Shown in pieces: positions 1-6,023 of a stretch of 33,405 bases of DNA. This DNA is from CAIKZZ01 sp035524495 (GTDB lineage Bacteria > Pseudomonadota > Gammaproteobacteria > Steroidobacterales > Steroidobacteraceae). The stretch covers positions 1-33,405 of the forward strand of contig DATKOR010000092.1 in the NCBI GenBank assembly GCA_035524495.1, in the 5' to 3' direction. Below the pieces are notes generated by a model that was not told the DNA's origin, ran no database searches, and worked only from the letters and a program-made list of their open reading frames with translations. The stretch's first letter is position 1. Each line of letters begins with the position of its first letter. Position numbers and translations under genes: made by a program.

Positions 1-236
1 GAGAGGGCGGTGCCGCGCGCGACGCCCGGCCAGCGGCGCAGCGCGCGGCGGTCGCCGAGGCCGAGCTTGGCGAGCGCGTTCCCGACGTGGAACTTCACGG
101 CGTCGAGGCTGACGCCGTCGCGACGCGCGATCGCGCGGTTCGTCAGGCCATGGCGCACGGCCTCGACGGTGCGCCACTCGGCCGGCGTCAGCAGGTCGGG
201 ATGCGGGGGCCGGCCGGGCGGTGCGCGACGGGGCAT
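1..236 (-). CDS. LuxR-type helix-turn-helix protein, N-terminal part only (runs off window)
   Basis: Reading the minus strand from the ATG at 236 gives 78 codons open to the window edge. Residues about 15-66 read as a LuxR/GerE-type DNA-binding domain: LTPAEWRTVEAVRHGLTN, then AIARRDGVSLDAVKFHV and NALAKLGL, the usual four-helix pattern. In most LuxR regulators this domain is C-terminal, but here it starts at about residue 15 and the protein continues. It is therefore either an HTH domain followed by an unseen second domain or a small stand-alone HTH protein. I recall proteins with such a leading HTH followed by a glyoxalase-like (VOC) domain, but that cannot be checked here. The product should bind DNA in the cytoplasm; its targets are unknown. 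Confidence 0.72.
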   Translation of the reverse strand, partial: MPRRAPPGRPPHPDLLTPAEWRTVEAVRHGLTNRAIARRDGVSLDAVKFHVGNALAKLGLGDRRALRRWPGVARGTAL

Positions 237-291
237 GGGCCGACGATAGCAGCGGCGGCGGGCGGGTTACCCTCCCCCCGGGCCGCCGCGT

Positions 292-834
292 TCAGCGCTT
301 GAGGCGCGTGACCTTCGAGCCCTCGAGGGTCAGGTTGTACATCAGGCCCTTGTTCGAGAACACGAAGCCGATGATCGGCTTGCGCACCGTCTCGGTGTCG
401 AGCTCGCCACCCACCCCGAGCGTCGCGATCGCAACCGAGCCGTCGACGCCGGCTTTCCAGCCGTCGCTGTCGCGAAAGCGCTTCAAGGCCTCCTCGGTCA
501 TGAACAGGATCGCGACGGACTCCTGCTGCAGGCCGAGCTGGAAGCCGATCGAGGCCGAGGCGATGTTGTAGTACTCGACCGGCCGGCCGCCGACCGACAG
601 CGACCCCTCGCCGTACTCCCCGCCCACCCCGACGCCGCCCTTGATGACGCGCGGGAACACGAGGATGCCGCGCGACTTGCCGGCGAGCTCCTTCGCGGCG
701 CTCGACTTGTAGAGCTGCTCGAGCGCCTCGCGGACGCGGGCGTCGATCTCCTCCTTCGAGGCGCCGTGGCCGGCGAGCGGCGCGAGCGCGAGCAGGAACG
801 ACGCGAGGACGACGGGCAGTCGGTTCAGGTTCAT
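292..834 (-). CDS. SYLF/Ysc84-domain lipid-binding protein, exported
   Basis: About 180 residues when started at the ATG at 834. This start is preferred over 891 because it begins directly with a signal peptide (MNLNRLPVVLASFLLALAPL, ending near AGHGAS). The mature part holds the SYLF pattern: a helical segment (EEIDARVREALEQLYKSS), then AKELAGKSRGILVFPRVIKGG, GVGGEYGEGSL, ASASIGFQLGLQ and a late ALKRF segment. SYLF proteins bind phosphoinositides in eukaryotes; the bacterial exported members are of uncertain role, probably at the periplasmic or outer membrane face. The gene sits alone on the minus strand, 57 bases downstream of the GNAT-like gene end, and could be cotranscribed with it. Confidence 0.85.
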   Translation of the reverse strand: MNLNRLPVVLASFLLALAPLAGHGASKEEIDARVREALEQLYKSSAAKELAGKSRGILVFPRVIKGGVGVGGEYGEGSLSVGGRPVEYYNIASASIGFQLGLQQESVAILFMTEEALKRFRDSDGWKAGVDGSVAIATLGVGGELDTETVRKPIIGFVFSNKGLMYNLTLEGSKVTRLKR

Positions 835-896
835 GGCGGGTCTCCGGTCGAAACGGCGGCGCATCTTAGCGTCCGCCCCCGCACCCGCCAACGGAC

Positions 897-1352
897 TCAG
901 GCGGTCGCGACCCTGAGGCGGCTGCGGCGGTAGGCGACCTCGACGTGGCGGATGCCGGAGGTGCGGCGCGCGACGGTGCGGATCTGCTGCATCAGGCGCT
1001 GCAGCACGCGCTCGCCCGAGTAGGGACCGCCGAAGGCGTAGTCGGTCGCGACGCCGACGTGCAGCACCGTGATCCGCTCGAAGCTGTCGCGCACGTAGAC
1101 GACGACGCCGACGGGACGCGCCCGGCCGTCTTCCTCGTGCACGGCGAAGAGCGTCTGGACCTCGGGGATGCCGGCCACCTGCACGTGGAGCAAGCCGCGA
1201 TCGTCGATCAGCTCCGGAAGCCCGTAGCGCTCGATCGTCTCTTCGATCTCCTGGCGCATCCGGTGCTGCCCGGCATTGAAGAACAGCAACGCCTCGAGCT
1301 GGCCACGCATCGTGGCGGGCAGGCGCGACTTGACCGAGATCCGGTACTTCAT
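897..1352 (-). CDS. Conserved hypothetical protein, possibly GNAT-like
   Basis: The frame is open from 1448, but the ATG at 1352 (MKYRISVKSRLPA) is the better start: it follows a G-rich stretch (gggggttgag) and the upstream residues look like noise. The product is 151 residues with no signal peptide. The segment GVVVYVRDSFERITVLHVGVA followed by GGPYSGERVLQRLMQQ resembles the beta4-alpha3 region of GCN5-type N-acetyltransferases, where an R/Q-x-x-G-x-G/A loop binds acetyl-CoA. The loop here is not canonical, so the assignment is weak. No partner genes help: upstream is a long regulatory gap and downstream the SYLF gene. I do not recognise a specific function. Confidence 0.6.
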   Translation of the reverse strand: MKYRISVKSRLPATMRGQLEALLFFNAGQHRMRQEIEETIERYGLPELIDDRGLLHVQVAGIPEVQTLFAVHEEDGRARPVGVVVYVRDSFERITVLHVGVATDYAFGGPYSGERVLQRLMQQIRTVARRTSGIRHVEVAYRRSRLRVATA

Positions 1353-1758
1353 CCGCTCAACCCCCGTCGGCGCTTTGTTGTGTGCGACATAAGTCCGCGC
1401 CCTGAAAGCGGCGGGTCGCGGTTCCCGTCGCACGGCATCCTGCGCCAAGCACGGCCTGCTGTCGAGGGTTTTACCCCAGTCCGCCGCACAAAATTAACGG
1501 AACATCAACGGGTTAGCTGCTGCGTTTTGACCACAAGCCCCCCTCGGGAAAACCGGTCGACCGCGCGTCAAGCTCCGGCGTCGATTGGTTTTTTGACCGA
1601 TCTCACAGGCCCGCGGCCGGAAAACGTTAACTGTCTCCACCCTGCAACGGTGGGAGTAGCGAACGATGGCGTTTGGGGCGGAGACCGCCGGGCCGCAAGA
1701 GCCCGCGTCGCCGCGAGACGTGCCTGGCGGCCTCGGGTCGCCGGATTGAGGACTTCAG
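1353..1758. promoter_or_regulatory. 406-base divergent intergenic region with candidate hairpin
   Basis: No convincing gene lies between the GNAT-like gene (minus) and the receiver-like gene (plus). The stretch is visibly less GC-rich than its surroundings. It contains two copies of TTTTGACC (1525-1532 and 1591-1598), each a plausible -35 core or a protein-binding repeat. It also holds a hairpin at 1635-1656: arms ctccacc and ggtgg(g)ag with a seven-base loop and one bulged G. The hairpin lies in what would be the leader of the 1759 gene. I could not match it to a known riboswitch. The 1759 start has a clear GAGGA site at 1748-1752. Confidence 0.3.
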
Positions 1759-2745
1759 ATGAACACGACCTCGGCCCGCTTCGCGGCCGCGCCACGCGCG
1801 CCCAACGCCCGCGCCGCGCGCGTGCGCCTGCCGCGCGAGGTCGTGCTCGTCACGCAGGACCCCGTTCTGGAGCGCGCGTTCGTCGAGGCGGCGATCGAGG
1901 CGCGCGTGCTCGTCACGACGACGCCGGCGGCACTCGCCGACCTCTTGATGGCCGGCCGCGTCGGCGCGCTCGTCCTTGACGTCGGCGCGCTCGAGGGCGC
2001 CGCACCCCCGCTCGCCCGCCACCTCGCCGAGCAGTTCCCCGACGTGCCGCTCGTCGGCGTCGGCACGCGCGAGGACGAGGCGCGCGTCGCGGCGCTGATC
2101 TCGAGCGGCCTCATTTACCGCTTCCTGCACCGCCCGGTGTCCGCCGCGCGCGTGCGCACGTTCGTCGAGGCGGCGCTGCGGCGCGGCGCCGAGGTCGACT
2201 ACACCCCGCCCCCGCCGCCGCCCGTCCGGGCCACGCGCCACTGGCCGCTGATCGCCACCGCCGTCGCGGCGACGCTCGCGGTGACGCTCGGCCTCGCGTT
2301 TCACGCGCGCGCGCCGCAACCGCCCTCGCCAGTCGCGATCGAGCGCCCCGTGGCCGGGCGCGCCCCGCTCGTGAGCGCGGCGCCCGCTGCGCGCGAGCCG
2401 GAGATCGCGTCGCCGGCGCCGCGCATTGCACGCGAGCCCGAAGCCGACGCGACCGCCGAGCCGGTGCCCGCCGAGCCCGTGCCCGCCGAGCCCGTGCGGG
2501 CCGTCGCAACGGCCGTCGTCCCCGCCCCGGTCGCGGACCCCGTTCCCGTCGCGCCGCCGCCCGCGGAACACGAAGCGCCACCGGATGCGCCGACGGCCTC
2601 CGGGCCCGAGCCTCTGCACGAGCCGCTGCCGGCCGCCGCGGTCCAGGACGCTGCGCCGGATGCCGCGCGGGAGGCCCGGGCGATGCCCGCCGCCGAATCC
2701 GTCGCGGACGCGCCGCTCTCGACCGCCCCGCCACCGCAACGGTAA
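1759..2745 (+). CDS. Receiver-like domain fused to a membrane anchor and Ala/Pro-rich tail
   Basis: 328 residues starting at an ATG with a strong ribosome site (GAGGACTTCAG). Residues about 28-145 fold like a response-regulator receiver: strand VVLVTQD, strand ALVLDV with the candidate phospho-acceptor Asp74, strand PLVGVGTRE, and the end motif FLHRPVS, in which the usual conserved lysine is an arginine. Next come a proline run (PPPPPP) and one transmembrane segment (WPLIATAVAATLAVTLGLAF, about 157-176). The rest, about 150 residues, is low-complexity Ala/Pro/Glu sequence with a VPAEP tandem repeat. The receiver would be cytoplasmic and the tail probably periplasmic. There is no output domain. 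It may be a phosphorylation-sensing or degenerate adaptor that spans the envelope; function unknown. Confidence 0.75.
   Translation: MNTTSARFAAAPRAPNARAARVRLPREVVLVTQDPVLERAFVEAAIEARVLVTTTPAALADLLMAGRVGALVLDVGALEGAAPPLARHLAEQFPDVPLVGVGTREDEARVAALISSGLIYRFLHRPVSAARVRTFVEAALRRGAEVDYTPPPPPPVRATRHWPLIATAVAATLAVTLGLAFHARAPQPPSPVAIERPVAGRAPLVSAAPAAREPEIASPAPRIAREPEADATAEPVPAEPVPAEPVRAVATAVVPAPVADPVPVAPPPAEHEAPPDAPTASGPEPLHEPLPAAAVQDAAPDAAREARAMPAAESVADAPLSTAPPPQR
2461..2496 (+). repeat. 15-base tandem repeat coding (PVPAE)n
   Basis: Two and a half copies of a 15-base unit (cc[g/c]gtgcccgccgag) code for PVPAEPVPAEPV inside the low-complexity tail of the receiver-like protein. The unit length keeps the frame, so copy-number change would only lengthen or shorten the tail. 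Confidence 0.7.
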
Positions 2746-2814
2746 CCGACCGAGGCATGACGCGCGCCCGACGGCGCGCTACGCTCGCCGCTCCACTTCC
2801 ACGGAGCAGATGCG

Positions 2815-3270
2815 ATGCGCATCGACGTCAACGGACAGACCCACGAACTCGACGCACCACCCGAGATGCCGCTGCTGTGGGCGCTGCGGGACCTCTTGTC
2901 GCTGACCGGCACCAAGTTCGGCTGCGGCGCGGCGCTGTGCGGTGCGTGCACCGTGCACGTCGACGGCCAGCCGGTGCGCGCGTGCGTAACGCCGCTCTCG
3001 GCGCTCGCCGACAAGAAGGTGACGACGATCGAGGCCATCGGCGCGACCGCGCTCGGCCGCAAGGTGCAGGATGCGTGGGTGGCCGAGGACGTGCCGCAGT
3101 GCGGCTACTGCCAGTCCGGCCAGATCATGTCGGCGGTGGCGCTGCTCGCCGCGACGCCGAAGCCGACCGACGAGGACATCAACACGGCGCTGAACGGCAA
3201 CCTGTGCCGCTGCGGCACCTACAACCGGATCCGCAAGGCGATCCACCGCGCCGCGGGGGGCCCGGCATGA
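2815..3270 (+). CDS. iorA: Molybdenum hydroxylase small subunit, 2x[2Fe-2S] (isoquinoline 1-oxidoreductase alpha type)
   Basis: 151 residues, the usual length for the family. The N-terminal plant-type ferredoxin domain has Cys37, Cys42, Cys45 and Cys57 (FGCGAALCGAC...RAC). The C-terminal helical domain has Cys96, Cys99, Cys131 and Cys133 (QCGYCQSGQ, NLCRCGTYNRIRKA). All eight iron ligands are therefore present. It passes electrons from the molybdopterin site of its partner to an acceptor. The stop overlaps the start of the large subunit (ATGA), which indicates translational coupling. A GGAG lies nine bases before the ATG at 2815; a second ATG at 2810 is out of frame. Family members oxidise N-heterocycles or aldehydes; the real substrate cannot be read from sequence. 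Confidence 0.93.
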   Translation: MRIDVNGQTHELDAPPEMPLLWALRDLLSLTGTKFGCGAALCGACTVHVDGQPVRACVTPLSALADKKVTTIEAIGATALGRKVQDAWVAEDVPQCGYCQSGQIMSAVALLAATPKPTDEDINTALNGNLCRCGTYNRIRKAIHRAAGGPA

Positions 3271-5402
3271 GCGCCGTGACGACGCGCCGCGACTTCCTGA
3301 TCGCCGCCGGGGCCGCGACCGGCGGCCTCGTGCTCGGAATCACGCTCCCGGTGCGCGGGGGTGCGGCGCCTTCGAGCACCGACGTGAACGCGTACGTGCG
3401 CATCGGCAGCGACGGCAAGGTGACCTTCGTCGTGCCCAAGTCCGAGATGGGGCAGGGAACCTACACCGGGCTCGCGCAGATCCTCGCCGACGAGCTCGAC
3501 CTCGACTGGGGCGCGATCAGCGTCGAGTCGGCGCCGGTCAATCCCGTCTACAACTCGAGCTTCGCGCCGATGCAGTTCACGGGCGGCAGCTCCTCGATCC
3601 CGGGGAGCTTCGAGCTCCTGCGCAAGACCGGGGCCACCGCGCGCCAGCTGCTCGTCAGCGCCGCCGCAGCCGAGCTCGGCGTGCCGGAAGCCGAGCTCTC
3701 GACCGCGCACGGCGTCGTGACCCACCGCGCGAGCGGCCGGCACGTCGGCTACGGCGCGCTCGCCGCGCGCGCAGCGACGCTGCCCGTGCCCGCGAACGTC
3801 ACGCCCAAGGCGCCCGCCGACTGGAAGCTGATCGGGCGCCCGTTGCCGCGCGTCGACACGCAGGGCAAGACCGACGGCAGCGCCGGGTTCGGCATCGACG
3901 TGCGCCTGCCGGGACTGCACTACGCGGTGATCGCGCGCGCACCGTCCTTCGGCGGCAAGGTCGCCTCCTTCGACGCCGCGGCCGCCAAGGCCGTCCCGGG
4001 GGTCGTCGCCGTCAAGGAGGTGCCGAGCGGCGTCGCGGTGATCGCGACCAACACCTGGGCCGCGATCCGCGGGCGCGCGGCGCTCAAGGTCGAGTGGCAG
4101 GGCGCGGCGGCCGCAGGGCTCTCGTCGAAGACGATCGCCGCCGACTACGCCGAGCGCGCGAAGCAGCCGGGCGTCGTCGTGCACGAGCGCGGCAACGTCG
4201 AGGGCGCTGGCGCCGGCCACCGCCTCGAGGGCGACTTCGCGACGCCGTTCCTCGCGCACGCGCCGATGGAGCCGCTGAACGCCGCGGTCGCGTTCTCGGA
4301 CGCGGGCCTCGACGTCTACGTGGGCACGCAGTTCCAGACCGTCGATCGCAACGCGGCCGCGGAACTCGCCGGGCTCCCGCCCGAGAAGGTGCGGATCCAC
4401 ACGCGGTTCCTCGGCGGCGGCTTCGGCCGGCGCGCGAACCCGTTCTCCGACTTCGTCCGCGAGGCGGTCGCGGTCGGCAGGGGCTTCGGCAAGCCCGTGC
4501 TGACCGTCTGGACGCGCGAGGACGACGTCAAGGGCGGCTACTACCGGCCGCAGGCCCACAACCGCCTGACGGCGACGCTCGGCGCCGACGGCAGGCCGCT
4601 CGCCTGGACCCACACGCAGGTGATCCAGTCGATCATCCGCAACACGCCGTTCGAGGCGATGATGCGCGACCCCAAGACCGGCATCGACGTCATCCAGCAC
4701 GAGGGCGCCTCGGAGCTCCCGTACAAGGTCGCGAACCTGCGCGTCGCGGTCCACGACAGCACGCTGCCGGTCCCGGTGCTGTGGTGGCGCTCGGTCGGGC
4801 ACACGAACACCGCGTTCGCCGTCGAGAGCTTCATCGACGAGTGCGCCCACGCGGCGCATCAGGATCCGGTCGCCTACCGGATCGCGCTCCTCGAGGGCCA
4901 GCCGCGGCACCTCGCGGCGCTCAAGCTCGCCGCCGACAAGGCCGGCTGGGGCACGCCGCTGCCGAAGGGCCGCGCGCGCGGCGTCGCGGTGCACGCCTCC
5001 TTCGGCAGCGTCGTCGCCGAGGTCGCCGAGGTCTCGCTGGTCGGCGGCCGGCCGCGCGTGCATCGCGTGGTCGCGGCGATCGACTGCGGGCTCGCGGTGA
5101 ATCCCGGCCAGGTGGCCTACCAGGTCGAGAGCGCGGTCTGCTACGGGCTCTCGGCGACGCTGTACGGCGAGATCACGCTCGCCGACGGGCGCGTCGAGCA
5201 GTCGAACTTCAACGACTACCCGCCCGTGCGCATGGCCGAGATGCCCGCGGTCGAGGTGCACATCGTGCCCTCGACGGCGGCGCCGACCGGCGTCGGCGAG
5301 CCCGGCACGCCGCCGATCGCGCCCGCGGTCGCGAACGCGCTCTACGCGCTGACGAAGGTGCGCGCGCGGCGGCTGCCGCTCGCGCACACGACGTTCGCGT
5401 AG
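3267..5402 (+). CDS. iorB: Molybdenum hydroxylase large subunit, TAT-exported (isoquinoline 1-oxidoreductase beta type)
   Basis: 711 residues from the ATG that overlaps the iorA stop. The N-terminus is a twin-arginine signal (TTRRDFLIAAGAATGGLVLG), as is common in the IorB-like branch that binds molybdopterin cytosine dinucleotide. The mature protein shows FVVPKSEMGQGTYTGLAQILADE near the start, the cofactor motif LGGGFGRRANPFSDF (about residues 380-395), and the active-site glutamate motif GVGEPGTPP near the C-terminus. It hydroxylates its substrate with water as the oxygen source. No FAD subunit is present, as expected for this two-subunit type, and no cytochrome subunit adjoins it. Its small subunit has no signal and would travel as a TAT passenger. 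Confidence 0.93.
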   Translation: MSAVTTRRDFLIAAGAATGGLVLGITLPVRGGAAPSSTDVNAYVRIGSDGKVTFVVPKSEMGQGTYTGLAQILADELDLDWGAISVESAPVNPVYNSSFAPMQFTGGSSSIPGSFELLRKTGATARQLLVSAAAAELGVPEAELSTAHGVVTHRASGRHVGYGALAARAATLPVPANVTPKAPADWKLIGRPLPRVDTQGKTDGSAGFGIDVRLPGLHYAVIARAPSFGGKVASFDAAAAKAVPGVVAVKEVPSGVAVIATNTWAAIRGRAALKVEWQGAAAAGLSSKTIAADYAERAKQPGVVVHERGNVEGAGAGHRLEGDFATPFLAHAPMEPLNAAVAFSDAGLDVYVGTQFQTVDRNAAAELAGLPPEKVRIHTRFLGGGFGRRANPFSDFVREAVAVGRGFGKPVLTVWTREDDVKGGYYRPQAHNRLTATLGADGRPLAWTHTQVIQSIIRNTPFEAMMRDPKTGIDVIQHEGASELPYKVANLRVAVHDSTLPVPVLWWRSVGHTNTAFAVESFIDECAHAAHQDPVAYRIALLEGQPRHLAALKLAADKAGWGTPLPKGRARGVAVHASFGSVVAEVAEVSLVGGRPRVHRVVAAIDCGLAVNPGQVAYQVESAVCYGLSATLYGEITLADGRVEQSNFNDYPPVRMAEMPAVEVHIVPSTAAPTGVGEPGTPPIAPAVANALYALTKVRARRLPLAHTTFA

Positions 5403-5417
5403 GTCGCCGGGGCGCCC

Positions 5418-6023
5418 TCAGCGCGCCTTCTCGGCGGCCTGCGCGGCGGCGACCGCGGGTCGCGCGGCGATCCGCGCGTGGTAGGCCTTGAGTGCCGGCC
5501 ACTGGCCGAGGTCGATGCCGGTGAAGGCGGTCCAGTTGAGCACCGTGTAGAGGTAGGCGTCGGCGACCGTGAACTGGCTGCCGAGCAGGTAGTCGCGGCC
5601 GGCGAGCGCGCGCTCGGTGTAGCCGAGCCGCCGCGCGATGCGCTCGCGCGAGCTCTCCTTGACCGCCTCGGGCGCGCCGGCGTCAAAGAGCGGCCCGAAG
5701 GGCTTGTGGATCTCGGAGTTGATGAAGGCGAGCCACTCCTGCAGCCGGTAGCGCTCGAGCGTGCCGTTCGCGGGCGCGAGCCCCGCCGCCGGCCGCTGGT
5801 CGGCGAGGTACTGCAGGATCGCCGGGCCCTCGGTCAGGATCGCCCCCGAGTCGAGCTCGAGCACCGGCACGTAGCCCTTCGGGTTGATGGTGTTGAAGTC
5901 GGCGCCCGCGCGCGTCGTCTTCTTGCGCAGGTCCACCGCGACGGCCTCGAAGGTTAGGCCGAGCTCCCTGAGCACGATGTGCGAGGCGAGCGAGCAGGCG
6001 CCCGGCGAATAGTAAAGCTTCAT
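5418..6023 (-). CDS. Glutathione S-transferase, probable internal start
   Basis: 201 residues from the ATG at 6023, the normal length of a beta-class-like bacterial GST. The thioredoxin-fold half begins MKLYYSPGACSLASHIVLRE, with the serine/cysteine pair (Ser10, Cys11 region) used by beta-class enzymes. The glutathione-binding segment follows (NPKGYVPVLELDSG, LTEGPAILQYLAD). The all-helical half carries FTVADAYLYTVLNW, the conserved N-capping/hydrophobic staple motif. A perfect GGAGGA sits seven bases upstream of the ATG. It would conjugate or isomerise electrophilic compounds in the cytoplasm. The gene lies convergently 15 bases from iorB. Its frame is continuous with the peptidase upstream, so it may exist both free and as a fusion tail. 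Confidence 0.85.
   Translation of the reverse strand: MKLYYSPGACSLASHIVLRELGLTFEAVAVDLRKKTTRAGADFNTINPKGYVPVLELDSGAILTEGPAILQYLADQRPAAGLAPANGTLERYRLQEWLAFINSEIHKPFGPLFDAGAPEAVKESSRERIARRLGYTERALAGRDYLLGSQFTVADAYLYTVLNWTAFTGIDLGQWPALKAYHARIAARPAVAAAQAAEKAR

Noticed and set aside
2757..3266. Upstream extension of the large hydroxylase subunit to 881 residues
   Set aside because: The extension overlaps the small-subunit gene in another frame and is compositionally junk; the ATGA junction with a TAT signal is the natural start.
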